Below, one piece after another: positions 36,020 to 44,285 of a stretch of DNA of 64,000 bases. Source of the stretch: Clavibacter sp. VKM Ac-2872 (GTDB lineage Bacteria; Actinomycetota; Actinomycetes; Actinomycetales; Microbacteriaceae); NCBI RefSeq assembly GCF_015351105.1, contig NZ_JADKRR010000005.1:15243-79242 (forward strand). Reading direction: 5' to 3'. The first letter of the stretch is position 1. The number at the start of each line of letters is the position of its first letter. The notes beneath the pieces were generated by a model. The model was given only the letters and a program-made list of their open reading frames with translations. It ran no database searches and had not been told where the DNA came from. The position numbers and the translations under genes are program-made.

Positions 36020-36633
36020 GCGGACGCGTCCGCGAGGAGACGGTCATCGCCGCGGCGCGCGCCGTCGACACCAACCCGGTACGGGCGCTGTCGGCCTTCC
36101 AGGAATACGACGGCCTCGAGCAGGGCATGCGGGCTCCGACGATGGCGGAGGTGCTGTCGCAGGTGACCTTGGACGACGCGTCGGCGGCCCTGCTGCGCCG
36201 CCGCGGCAGTCGCCACGCGGCGCTCCTCAGCGGGGAAGCGGCGTGGGCTGATCCGCCTCAGCCGAACAGCCTGAAGGCGTGGATCGACGCCGTCGACGCG
36301 GGCGGCATCCGGCTGCAGCTGACCGAGCGCCTCGGCATGTCGTCGCAGCAGCTGTCGCGCGACATCACCGGGAACGCCATGAAGCCCCGCCACCTCATCG
36401 AGGCGGCCCGACTTGCCCACACGTCGCTCACCAGCGGTTTGGCGGCGGCCGGGGTGGTTACCCTGCAAGAGGCGGGGTGGCCAGCTGATGCGCGCGACCG
36501 GGCGGTCGAGCGGCTGTCCGAGGTCGAGCTGATCGAGTTGGTCCAGGCGAGGCTCGCCACCGCGCATCGTGTCGCGCGCCGCCGTGCGGACGATGACGCC
36601 GCCGCCCGCCGCATCGAAGAGAACCTGGGATAG
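36016..36633 (+). CDS. Uncharacterised helical protein coupled to the relaxase end
   Basis: 205 residues. GTG 36016 overlaps the relaxase TGA. The middle contains an HTH-like segment (TERLGMSSQQLSRDITGNA). The C-terminus is a charged coiled coil (QARLATAHRVARRRADD). It may be a DNA-binding helper or a displaced part of the relaxase region. Family not recognised. Confidence 0.5.
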   Translation: MSGRVREETVIAAARAVDTNPVRALSAFQEYDGLEQGMRAPTMAEVLSQVTLDDASAALLRRRGSRHAALLSGEAAWADPPQPNSLKAWIDAVDAGGIRLQLTERLGMSSQQLSRDITGNAMKPRHLIEAARLAHTSLTSGLAAAGVVTLQEAGWPADARDRAVERLSEVELIELVQARLATAHRVARRRADDDAAARRIEENLG

Positions 36634-36636
36634 AAC

Positions 36637-37285
36637 ATGCTGATGACGTACCTCGCCGCCGTCGTGCTCGTGGCGTTGGCGGTCACCCGCCTGCCCTCGG
36701 CGATCCGGGGGCAGAACGTCCTCATCGCGTCGTCGGCCATCGCGGTGGCCGTCGCGTTCACCCTCATCACCCCGCCGGTCTACGTCGCCCTCGACACGCT
36801 CGCGCCCTTCCCGAACTTCGTGGACCTGGTCGCCAAGCTCGCGCTCTTCCTCGGGCTCCTTCTCGCCGGCACGCAGGTGGCCCGCGCGTGGGAGGCGCCT
36901 GCTACGCAGCGATGGGTTGCCGGACCTCCTGGCCTGGTGGTGTTCGTGGCCGTGTTCGTCCTGGAGGTGGTCCTGTTGGCATTCGCGCGTCACGGTGCTC
37001 ACGCCCCGGACGGCGTACATCGCCGCCCTGCTCCTCCCCCACCTCCGAGCCGGTCTGTCATCGACGAATCGGACGGCGCGTGCGACCTCCACGTTGCTGT
37101 TCATCGGCTTCGGTCTCGCCGTCGTGCGGTTCGGCTTCGGGCTCGTGACGCTCGTCCTGCCGCCGGCCTACTTCGTGGGCCAGGCGGTCAGCGGCCTCGC
37201 GGCGGTCTTCGTCGCCTTGGGGCTGGCCACGGCCTTCTTCGCCCGTATCCAGCGGAAGCGCCGGGCCGCGCACTCCGCGAGCTAG
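36637..37285 (+). pseudogene. Multi-pass membrane protein split by a shift
   Basis: ATG 36637 lies three bases after the previous stop. Hydrophobic segments TYLAAVVLVALAVTRL, VLIASSAIAVAVAFTLI, LALFLGLLLAGTQVA and LVVFVAVFVLEVVLLAFA read in one frame to about 36985. The remaining helices (AYIAALLLPHL, TLLFIGFGLAVVRFGF, AVSGLAAVFVALGLATAFF) read in another frame to 37285. The joined protein would have seven to eight helices. One-base change. Function unknown. Confidence 0.6.
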
Positions 37286-37307
37286 GTCACATGCAGTCGT
37301 TCCGCCT

Positions 37308-37625
37308 CTAGAGGGCGCCGGTGAGCGCCATCGACAACGCCTTCAGCATCGCGTCGACGCGCTTCTGCTGTGCGACGTAGCGCCGCGGCTTGCGGTCCGG
37401 CTCGGATCGCGGCGGGTCCAGCGTCACCACCCCGAGCTCCTCGAGCAGGTCGAGGTTCTTCGCCACCATCGAGCTCGAGAGGTCCATCTCGCGCGCGAGC
37501 TCCGGGCGCGTCTTCGGCCCGTGCGCCAGCAGGTGTCGGAGCAGGGCCACGCGCACCCGGCTGCCGAGGGCGTCGATGCTGATGCCGACTTCGGTGGGCA
37601 GGGGCGGGTCGACGCGTTTGGGCAC
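37308..37625 (-). CDS. Winged-helix transcriptional regulator (ArsR-like)
   Basis: 105 residues from GTG 37625. The segment SRVRVALLRHLLAHGPKTRPELAREMDLSS followed by SMVAKNLDLLEELGVVTLDP is a classic winged helix, with a C-terminal helix for dimerisation. No cysteine metal site is seen. It is divergent from the 123-residue gene, with a small dyad between them (37665-37681) as a candidate operator. The start is uncertain because no ribosome site is evident. Confidence 0.7.
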   Translation of the reverse strand: MPKRVDPPLPTEVGISIDALGSRVRVALLRHLLAHGPKTRPELAREMDLSSSMVAKNLDLLEELGVVTLDPPRSEPDRKPRRYVAQQKRVDAMLKALSMALTGAL

Positions 37626-37664
37626 CTCGCGAGTGTGGCCAAGTCGTGCGCCTAGGGCATCTAC

Positions 37665-37681
37665 TGGTATATAAAGTACCA
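37665..37681. promoter_or_regulatory. Dyad in a divergent promoter
   Basis: tggta-tataaag-tacca, a short inverted repeat with an AT-rich centre that could also be a -10 region. It sits between the winged-helix regulator and the 37699 gene. Confidence 0.45.
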
Positions 37682-37698
37682 ATCATGGAGGAGGGGCC

Positions 37699-38070
37699 AT
37701 GCGGGTTCGGATGCACGGGACGATCGTCGACGGGCCCGTGCTCGCGGACACGGGCAGCGGGGAGCTCGCGGCGACGTTCACGTACGCCGACACCGCCGGC
37801 CGCACCGTCGTGCCACTCCCCCGGGCGTGCTGCGAGGTGGTCTGTCGTGGATCCCTCGCCGTCGCCGTCCTGCTCGATCTTCGCACCGGCGCCGACGTCC
37901 GCATCGACGGCGAGCTGCGGCTGCACCGCCCGCCGCGCACCGGAGAGGATGAGGACCTCGTGCTCGCCACGGTCGACGCCCGGAGTGTCTCGTCGCAGAC
38001 GACGCGTGTCGCGCGACTCGGATCGGACACGCCGCCGAAGAGGCCTGTTTCTGAATCAGGCCGCCACTAG
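37699..38070 (+). CDS. Uncharacterised beta-rich protein
   Basis: 123 residues; ATG 37699 follows GGAGGAGGGG. Alternating short strands (VRMHGTIVDGPVLADTGSG, LAATFTYADTAG, DVRIDGELRLHR) and length are compatible with an OB-fold such as a divergent single-strand-binding protein, but key signatures are absent. It precedes two small ribbon-helix-helix candidates and the replication gene. Confidence 0.5.
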   Translation: MRVRMHGTIVDGPVLADTGSGELAATFTYADTAGRTVVPLPRACCEVVCRGSLAVAVLLDLRTGADVRIDGELRLHRPPRTGEDEDLVLATVDARSVSSQTTRVARLGSDTPPKRPVSESGRH

Positions 38071-38080
38071 TGTCTGAGGC

Positions 38081-38320
38081 ATGGCTGCACAGCGACACCA
38101 CGGAGGACGACCCGCGAAGGGCGACCGTCAGGCGCTCCTCTCCCGGGTCCCCGCGCCCCTCGGCGAGGCCGTCAAGTCCCAAGCCGACATGCGCGGCATG
38201 AGCGTGAGCGACTACATCGCCGCACTGCTCGCCCAGAACCTCGGCATGGCCGAGCTCGTGGCAAACCCTCCCGCAGTCATCCCCACACGTCAGGAGCTGC
38301 CCATCGCGGACGTGGCCTAA
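38081..38320 (+). CDS. Small ribbon-helix-helix-like DNA-binding protein
   Basis: 79 residues opening AAQRHHGGRPAKGDRQALLSRV. GRPxKGDR followed by VPAPLGEAVKSQADMRGMSVSDYIAALLA gives a strand-helix-helix (Arc/HicB-type) pattern, seen in small plasmid regulators of actinobacteria. Eleven bases after the previous stop; a hairpin terminator follows. Confidence 0.65.
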   Translation: MAAQRHHGGRPAKGDRQALLSRVPAPLGEAVKSQADMRGMSVSDYIAALLAQNLGMAELVANPPAVIPTRQELPIADVA

Positions 38321-38326
38321 AACGAC

Positions 38327-38354
38327 GGAGCCCGCCGCTTCCGCGACGGGCTCC
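38327..38354 (+). terminator. Terminator hairpin
   Basis: ggagcccg / cgggctcc, 8-bp stem with a 12-base loop, 7 bases after the 79-residue gene. Confidence 0.65.
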
Positions 38355-38442
38355 TGAACGAGTTGTAGCTCTGACCCTCACTGCTTGCCGGCTCCGAGGT
38401 TCGAGCTAATCAGATCAACCAGCCTTCACAGGAGGTCTTTCT

Positions 38443-38811
38443 ATGTCCACGAGCATAGCCCAGGAACACGGGGTTGTCGCCGTACACGCCACGGCATCTG
38501 TCTACGGACCCGACGACACGGCCGCCCGCCTCCGACTTAGTGGACCCCTTAATCGCCAGGCTTGCGCCATGACGCGCAACCACGCCGGCACCAGACGCAA
38601 CCGTCGACCCACCGGCGAGATCGCCGTCTCCCGCAAGATCCGACTGGCTCCCGAGACCGAGGCCGCCTTCCAGGCTGCCGGCGAGGCATCCGGGAACCTC
38701 TCGATGTCGCTCTACCTCGAGCGACTCGCAGCACAGCTGCGCACCGACTTGGGAGCACTGCCCGTGCTCTTCCCTGCGACCGCTTCTGAGGAGGCCGACA
38801 CGACGACCTAA
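38443..38811 (+). CDS. Second ribbon-helix-helix-like protein
   Basis: 122 residues; ATG 38443 follows AGGAGGTCTTTCT. The second half reads IAVSRKIRLAPETEAAFQAA and SGNLSMSLYLERLAAQL, a strand-helix-helix pattern like the 79-residue neighbour. It lies between two hairpins and just ahead of the replication gene, so a copy-control role is possible. Confidence 0.55.
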   Translation: MSTSIAQEHGVVAVHATASVYGPDDTAARLRLSGPLNRQACAMTRNHAGTRRNRRPTGEIAVSRKIRLAPETEAAFQAAGEASGNLSMSLYLERLAAQLRTDLGALPVLFPATASEEADTTT

Positions 38812-38816
38812 CGAAT

Positions 38817-38847
38817 AAGGGCCCGTCGCTACCAACGACGAGCCCTT
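38817..38847 (+). terminator. Terminator hairpin before the replication gene
   Basis: aagggcccgtcg / cgacgagccctt, 12-bp stem with one mismatch and a 7-base loop. It is followed by repeated short words (ccgag/ctaccaac) leading to the replication gene. Confidence 0.6.
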
Positions 38848-39015
38848 GAAGATTCGTAGCTCCGACCCAACCACGGCTACCAACCACGGGTCCGAGCTCC
38901 AGCACATACCTACCGGCTACCAACCGGGGCTTTGCCATACCTCCGAGGAGATGTCACCATAGTAGCTTCATCGCGCCCGCAAGCGCCAGGACCACGACCT
39001 GAGAAGACCATCGGC

Positions 39016-40932
39016 GTGTCGCCGTCTGTCGACTCCGCGTGGGAGCTGACGCGCCGCTTGAGTCCACGCGATCAAGTGCGCGCGATGCTCCGCGACGCCT
39101 ACGGCCGCCTGGACAGCAACAGCTATCCGCGGCTGCACTCGCTCGGCCCGGACGCGCCCACCACACCGTGGGCGATCCGTCTTGCCGACACCGCCGGCCG
39201 GTATCGACTCCTCTGCTTCGACTTCGACGGGAAGGACAGTACCGGCGTCGTCCCCGAGCTGATGGAGCAAGCCCAGGACCAGGCCGCTGTGCTCTCTCGC
39301 ACGCTCGATGAGCTGGCGATCGCGCACGTCGTCTGCCGCTCCTCCGGCGCCGGCGGCCGCCACGTCTGGGTGGCCGTCGACGGCGGCGCCGGAGCCGCGC
39401 AGATCGGCGCCCTCGCGACGGCGGCGCGTGCGAACTTCTCCACCCTGGACCACGGCATGCTCCGCAACCCCGCGGAAGGTGCCGCCCGTCCGCCGCTCTC
39501 GCCGCACCGCGACGGCACGAGTTCCCGCGTCCTCGCCGGCGACGTCGCGGCGCTCCTGGCACCGTCGACGACGACGGCCGACCTCGACGCGCTCACCGCG
39601 CTCCTCACCGACCGCATGCCGACGCGCGGCGCCGAGAGCGGCCCGTCTGGGCCCGTCGATGCCCGCCACCAGGCGCACCGGACGCTCAGTCGCGCCGGCA
39701 CCGCGCACATGGGCACGATCGACGGCGGCGGTAACCCGTCGTGGACGGGCTTCATGTGCCTGCTGTCGGCTGCGAACGCCGGATGGACCTTCACCGACGT
39801 CGAGCACGCCGCGCGCACCGCGCCGGGGATGGAGCACTACCGGACGAAGAACACCGGTCGAGGCGCTCGTAAGAAGCGCAGCTCCGCCGAGGCGCGCGAG
39901 CGCCTCGAGCGGCAGTGGGCCAAGGCCCAGCAGTACGCCGCCGTCCAGAGGCCGCTCCCCCGCCGGGAGCCGCAGGACCTCAGCGAGCTGCAGGCGATCG
40001 TCGCGGACGTCGACGCCATCCTCACCTCGTTCCGGGTCACCCCTGGACGGTGGGGACGCTCCGAGGCCGACTTCTCTCGGCGCTCGATCCTCACCGCGCT
40101 CGTCTACCTCACGCTCCAGACCGGGAAGCGGACCGTGGCGGCGTCGATCCGGGATCTCGCCCTCATGTCCGGCCTCGGCCGGACGACGGCCGCGGACGCC
40201 CTCCACGCCCTTCAAGAGACCGGATTCATCACTCGCGTCACCGTGGCGGACGCCGGCAACGCCGCCGAATGGCGAGTGACTTGGCGCCTTTCCACAGGTC
40301 AAGGACCTGTCCGGTCACAACCACTAGACAACCCCCGCCCCCCGTCCGAGCTCTTCGCACACCGCGGGGAGCTCGTCGCTCGCCTCGAGCGGGAACTCAC
40401 GGACCAGAGGCACGACCTGTTCACCCGCTCTGGCCTCGGACACCTCGCCGGCAGGCTCTACGCCACTCTCGGTCAGCACGCGTCTCTCACTGTCAACAGT
40501 GCAGCCCGGATCCTTGGTGTCAGCACTCGTCACATGGCGTCGATCCTCGGCCGACTCCGTCGACACCGCCTCATCAAGACCCACCCCGAGGGATGGGCCC
40601 GAGCCGTACGTGACCTCCGTGACACCGCCGCCCGCACCCTCGACGTCCTCGGGATACTGGCCGACCGAGCACACCGCTACCACGCGGAGCGCGAGGTCTG
40701 GGCTTGGTGGAACGCCGAGCTCACGACGATGCACACCACTCCCCGAGCCCGACCCCGACGCCCTGCCGTGTCGAGCCGGCCCTTGTTCGCGGCGCCGGGC
40801 GGGGGCGAACGCGTCTGGCCCCGCTACCCCCGTACGGCGATGCGTGGGGACCATCGCGCAGCTCGAAAGCTCGTCCTCGACGGTGCCCTCGATCCCGAAG
40901 CCCGCTGGCAATACCTCGGCGAGGCCGCGTGA
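39016..40932 (+). CDS. Plasmid replication initiator with primase-like domain
   Basis: 638 residues from GTG 39016; an in-frame TTG at 38932 would add 28. An archaeo-eukaryotic-primase-like core is visible: LLCFDFDGKDS (metal-binding D-x-D), then SSGAGGRHVWVAV (S-x-H motif). Two winged-helix segments follow: AASIRDLALMSGLGRTTAAD with ALHALQETGFITRV, and LTVNSAARILGVSTRHMASI with LGRLRRHRLIKTH. Primase plus DNA-binding helices is the layout of several actinobacterial plasmid initiators. The small DNA-binding genes upstream may control it. Confidence 0.75.
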   Translation: MSPSVDSAWELTRRLSPRDQVRAMLRDAYGRLDSNSYPRLHSLGPDAPTTPWAIRLADTAGRYRLLCFDFDGKDSTGVVPELMEQAQDQAAVLSRTLDELAIAHVVCRSSGAGGRHVWVAVDGGAGAAQIGALATAARANFSTLDHGMLRNPAEGAARPPLSPHRDGTSSRVLAGDVAALLAPSTTTADLDALTALLTDRMPTRGAESGPSGPVDARHQAHRTLSRAGTAHMGTIDGGGNPSWTGFMCLLSAANAGWTFTDVEHAARTAPGMEHYRTKNTGRGARKKRSSAEARERLERQWAKAQQYAAVQRPLPRREPQDLSELQAIVADVDAILTSFRVTPGRWGRSEADFSRRSILTALVYLTLQTGKRTVAASIRDLALMSGLGRTTAADALHALQETGFITRVTVADAGNAAEWRVTWRLSTGQGPVRSQPLDNPRPPSELFAHRGELVARLERELTDQRHDLFTRSGLGHLAGRLYATLGQHASLTVNSAARILGVSTRHMASILGRLRRHRLIKTHPEGWARAVRDLRDTAARTLDVLGILADRAHRYHAEREVWAWWNAELTTMHTTPRARPRRPAVSSRPLFAAPGGGERVWPRYPRTAMRGDHRAARKLVLDGALDPEARWQYLGEAA

Positions 40933-40964
40933 CATGATTCGAGACTGATCAATGGGTGTTGGGA

Positions 40965-41099
40965 CTAGCGGTCGGGGCGCCAGACGTCGGGGCTGGGCAT
41001 ACCCAGTTGATGCCATCCGATGTTGCTGTTGTCTTGGCCTGTCGAGTTCTCGTTCGCGCCGGGTTTGCCGTCGGATTCCTCGTACTCAGGCCGGGCCAT
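40965..41099 (-). CDS. 44-residue acidic protein, tiny paralogue 2
   Basis: ATG 41099 follows GAGGGCCAAG. The product opens MARPEYEESDGKPGANENST and ends MPSPDVWRPDR. It aligns with the N-terminus of the 62-residue protein upstream (MGRPDYDDSTTGSGDANEQD). Its start lies 14 bases inside that gene's end, so translation is coupled. Confidence 0.6.
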   Translation of the reverse strand: MARPEYEESDGKPGANENSTGQDNSNIGWHQLGMPSPDVWRPDR

Positions 41100-41274
41100 C
41101 TTGGCCCTCTGTGAGGTATCCGAGGGCTGTCGTCGAGTCAGGCTCCTCGCCGTGTGTGAGGTGTCCTAGGACGTCGTCTCCCGTCGCGTACAGGGCCCCC
41201 AGATTTGACCCTGGATCCTGTTCGTTGGCGTCGCCAGATCCGGTTGTGCTGTCGTCGTAGTCGGGTCGTCCCAT
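41086..41274 (-). CDS. 62-residue acidic protein, tiny paralogue 1
   Basis: ATG 41274 lies right after the membrane-protein stop, with GGGAG upstream. It is acidic, Gly/Asp-rich and without hydrophobic segments. Paralogous to the 44-residue gene that overlaps its end. It probably works with the membrane protein of the same operon. Confidence 0.6.
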   Translation of the reverse strand: MGRPDYDDSTTGSGDANEQDPGSNLGALYATGDDVLGHLTHGEEPDSTTALGYLTEGQDGPA

Positions 41275-41275
41275 G

Positions 41276-41812
41276 TCAACTCCCAAGTGTTTCGGCTGCG
41301 AAGACGAGCGTCAGGGCAGCTGTTGCGATGGCGAGGGTCCCAAACCCGACCCACACCCACGTAGATCGAGCGCGCAGGTCCGTCTCTCGATCCCGCAGCA
41401 CCGTCGCCTTGTCTCGCACGAGCTGCGACTCGATCTGGTGTGCCGTCTGGGTGGAGTCGACGTAGCGATCAACGAGGCGCTGGGCTTCGATGCCGGGCCG
41501 CTTGCCAGGTCGCACCGCGACGGCGGCACACGCCAGTGCCACGCACGCCAGGGCCAGCGCTGCGACACCGAGAATCGCGGCCACGGTCCACACCTGCGTC
41601 GTGGATGCGGCGACAAGAATCCCGGCAGATACCGCGAGGAACGAGGCCTTCCCGGTCACGCTCGCGGTGCGTTCGGCCGCGTCAGTGCCGAGGCGGTCGA
41701 GCTCCTCATTGAGGAGCCGCACTCGCCCGAACTGCGCACGCCGATCCTTCTCATCACCCTCTGCCAATGCACGAGCTGCTTCCCCGTCTGCTTTCGAAGT
41801 GGCCCTGGTCAT
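41276..41812 (-). CDS. Two-hairpin membrane protein (SLATT/Pycsar-effector-like)
   Basis: 178 residues. Topology: cytoplasmic helix (RRAQFGRVRLLNEELDRLGT), two adjacent membrane helices (ASFLAVSAGILVAAS, VAAILGVAALALACVALAC), a long amphipathic helix with many charged residues, then a final membrane helix (VWVGFGTLAIATAALTLVFA). This order resembles SLATT and Pycsar transmembrane effectors, which form pores in nucleotide-signalled defence. No cyclase is adjacent, so the assignment is only by topology. First gene of a three-gene operon with two tiny paralogues. Confidence 0.5.
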   Translation of the reverse strand: MTRATSKADGEAARALAEGDEKDRRAQFGRVRLLNEELDRLGTDAAERTASVTGKASFLAVSAGILVAASTTQVWTVAAILGVAALALACVALACAAVAVRPGKRPGIEAQRLVDRYVDSTQTAHQIESQLVRDKATVLRDRETDLRARSTWVWVGFGTLAIATAALTLVFAAETLGS

Positions 41813-42156
41813 CCCGTGAGCCTAGGAGGGCCCGCCGACATCGGCCACATGAAGACGCCCACGAAGGAGCAGCACGTCGTCCTGTCGTCTTGCTCAGCGG
41901 CACGGAGACGTCGATCACGAAGAGACGGGCAGCACCCCTGCCATGTTGTCAGGGTCGACCTCCCGCAGCTCGAGGCATGGTGTCATCGCCGGAGCGAAGC
42001 CGAGGAGGTCGCCACCGTCGACGAGACTCCCGAGAGCGACCCGCCGAGTAGCGGCGGTGCAGGGAGCCTTCCCGGCCGAGGACGCCCACACGGTCGCCAG
42101 GCGACCGGAGAGGGGTGATTCCGCTCGCGCTCCCCCGTCAGCAACCGGAACGGGCA
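41813..42156. other. No supported gene
   Basis: Open frames exist on both strands but lack ribosome sites. A minus-strand frame (41915-42157) contains protein-like text (LATVWASSAGKAPCTAATRR) and may be a decayed gene end. Confidence 0.3.
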
Positions 42157-42327
42157 TTAGGATCGGCGACGTCGCGCGCGGACGGCGACCACGACGAACT
42201 TCACGCTGACGGCGAGGAAGAACACGGCGAAAACTACGACGGGGTTGCCCCGGCGTGAGACCCGGTCGGAGTCCTAGATGATGCGCGCTGTGGGACAGAT
42301 GCTGGCCAGCAGGAAGAACATGGCCAT
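42157..42327 (-). pseudogene. Small membrane protein interrupted by TAG
   Basis: From ATG 42327 the frame encodes a hydrophobic segment (MAMFFLLASICPTARII), then TAG at 42274-42276. In the same frame follow DSDRVSRRGN and a second helix (PVVVFAVFFLAVSVKFVVVA) with a basic tail, to TAA at 42157. The uninterrupted product would be a 55-residue two-helix protein. Confidence 0.5.
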
Positions 42328-42954
42328 GCCGATCACGACGCCGGGCTAACGTTTTCGGCGTTCATCAGCACGCCTCTCAGCGCTGTCCGAGGGCCGCGTG
42401 GATGCCGACCATGAGGTCGCTCGAGCGGAAGCCGAGTGTCCCGGCGTCTGACATGCGGGCAGACGAGAACAGCCGTTGTTCCGCAGATTGTCGGGCGACG
42501 TAGGCCATCACCTCGTGGCCGAGCAGTACATCGAGCTCCGCCCGACCCAGTCAAGACACGCGCTCTGGCGCGTCCACGATCAGCGTGTTGCCGTCATACG
42601 CGGCGCACACCGGATCCTCGCGCATTCGCCTCTCAGATCGGTCCCAGGAGGACTACGAGCCGTACCTCGCCGTGCAAGAGATCCAAGCCGGATGTCTCGA
42701 AGTCGATGTGGCGGCCAAGAGGTCGAGGAGCAGACGCCCTGACTTCAGGCGGTTCTTTCCCGAGGAGGCTTGGGCGTGGAGGGGTCGTGTGGATGTCGAG
42801 TACGGCGACTTCCGACCCCCCGCGCTTGTGCGCTGCTGTTACCCGTCGAGTGTCGCAATCCGCCGATGAAAGGCGGACTGCACTCGCTGGGGGGATGAGG
42901 GAAGGCGCAGGCGTCCCACTGCCGCCGCTCCCGTGCCTTCCTCGGCCAGGTGGT

Positions 42955-43164
42955 GCATGCATGCAAGCACTCATGGGAACAATCACCTACGAGGCGTGTG
43001 CATGCAGGCGAACGTGTGCCCGGGGGAAACATGCACGCATGCTGGTATGCCAGCTGGCAAGGGGGCATGAAGGCGGACATGCATGCATGAACGGGGACTT
43101 GCACACGAGCAAGACGGATTGCTTGCAAGCCGCCCGCAAAGCCGGCATACTTGCATGCATGCAA
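42955..43164. repeat. GCATGC-motif cluster upstream of parA (centromere candidate)
   Basis: Motifs with a tgcatgca core lie at 42955-42969, 42999-43006, 43030-43041 (catgcacgcatg), 43078-43091 and 43151-43164 (ttgcatgcatgcaa, a perfect palindrome over the ParA start). A 10-bp palindrome gcttgcaagc lies at 43121-43130. This density in 210 bases directly before a ParA/ribbon-helix-helix pair fits a partition site that also acts as operator. Confidence 0.75.
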
Positions 43165-43929
43165 ACTGTCATGGTGTACAGCGAGTCCGGTGGTGTCTCG
43201 AAGACGACCACGGCCGTGTCGCTGGCGATGATCGCCGCGACACGGGGTCTGCGCACCCTCCTCGTGGACCTCGACCCCCGTGCCGCGTCGACGAAGTGGC
43301 TCGACGTCGCGCCCGCTGAAGAGGGGCTGCACGTCGGAGCCATCCTCGGTGATGAGAATCCTGAGGGGTGGGCCGAGGACATCGCGGTTCCCACAACGTG
43401 GTCTGAGCGCCTCCGTGTCATTCCCTCCGCGCGCAACGTCTCCAACCGTGAGGCGGATCGTGCCGACCATGCCGAGCTCCGCCTGCGGACGTCTCTCGAA
43501 GACGTTCACGCCGATCTCGTCGTCATCGACTGCCCGAATCGGCAGGGTGGACCCTTGACCCTTGCCGCTCTGAACGCCGCCGACACCGTCGTCTACGCGT
43601 CGACGGCGACGAGCGATGGGATCGACGGGGTCAGCGGTGCCCGCCGGACGGTCGAGCAGTTTCGGCACAGCCGGGCACGCATCGGAGCGCCCGTCGCGCT
43701 GCACGAGGCGGGCATCGTCGTCGGGGGAGTGAGCGACACGATCATGTCCCGACCCGCGGTCGCGAGCATCGACGAGCTCCGCGAGACCGGCATGCTCCTT
43801 CTCCCTCTTGTGCCCCAGCGGGCGATCGTCCAAGAGGTCCGCCTCACGGGGGAGTGGTACGGAAACTTCAGGAAAGGGGTCCCTGTGCTCGATGCATACA
43901 GCGCCATCGCGGACCAGGTCATCCGATGA
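43159..43929 (+). CDS. ParA-family partition ATPase with unusual P-loop
   Basis: 256 residues from ATG 43159 (43171 possible). The P-loop YSESGGVSKTTTAVSLA departs from the ParA form K-G-G-V-G-K-T-T: the signature Lys is Glu/Ser and Ser replaces the Gly before Lys. The rest is typical: LLVDLDPRAASTKWL, LVVIDCPNRQG and the switch regions. No ribosome site precedes the start, which lies inside the tgcatgca palindrome, so translation may be leaderless or weak. Its TGA overlaps the next gene's ATG. Confidence 0.85.
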   Translation: MQTVMVYSESGGVSKTTTAVSLAMIAATRGLRTLLVDLDPRAASTKWLDVAPAEEGLHVGAILGDENPEGWAEDIAVPTTWSERLRVIPSARNVSNREADRADHAELRLRTSLEDVHADLVVIDCPNRQGGPLTLAALNAADTVVYASTATSDGIDGVSGARRTVEQFRHSRARIGAPVALHEAGIVVGGVSDTIMSRPAVASIDELRETGMLLLPLVPQRAIVQEVRLTGEWYGNFRKGVPVLDAYSAIADQVIR

Positions 43930-44285
43930 CCGACACGCAGCCGGAGCGGCCCGCCGATCTCCGCGCCCGCCGGCGCGCACAGCCCGCGCCCGACGAGCGC
44001 ATCGATCCGATCGACTACCGGCGTGACCCCGAGTCGGCGACTCCTACGGCTGCTGCGCCGGAGGTCGCTCTAGCGGGATCTGCGCCCGTGGCTGAGTCGG
44101 CTCCGACGCCCTCACGCGGCAACACCCGCCGCGAGGTCGCGATCCCGTTCAGCACGCGCCTCGCTCCTGACGTGCTCGAGCTGATCGACCGCGCCGTGAC
44201 CGAAGGACGCGACACGGGCGACGGTCCCCAGACGCAGCGGGCGGTGGTGGAGAAGGCCATCCGCGACGCGTACCGCCGGCAATGA
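43926..44285 (+). CDS. Ribbon-helix-helix centromere-binding protein
   Basis: 119 residues. The N-terminal half is disordered, rich in Arg, Pro and Ala. The C-terminal half (VAIPFSTRLAPDVLELIDRA, QRAVVEKAIRDAYRRQ) is strand-helix-helix. Coupling to ParA by ATGA and this layout match type Ib partition ParB-like adaptors, where the flexible arm contacts ParA. It should bind the motif cluster upstream. Confidence 0.75.
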   Translation: MTDTQPERPADLRARRRAQPAPDERIDPIDYRRDPESATPTAAAPEVALAGSAPVAESAPTPSRGNTRREVAIPFSTRLAPDVLELIDRAVTEGRDTGDGPQTQRAVVEKAIRDAYRRQ

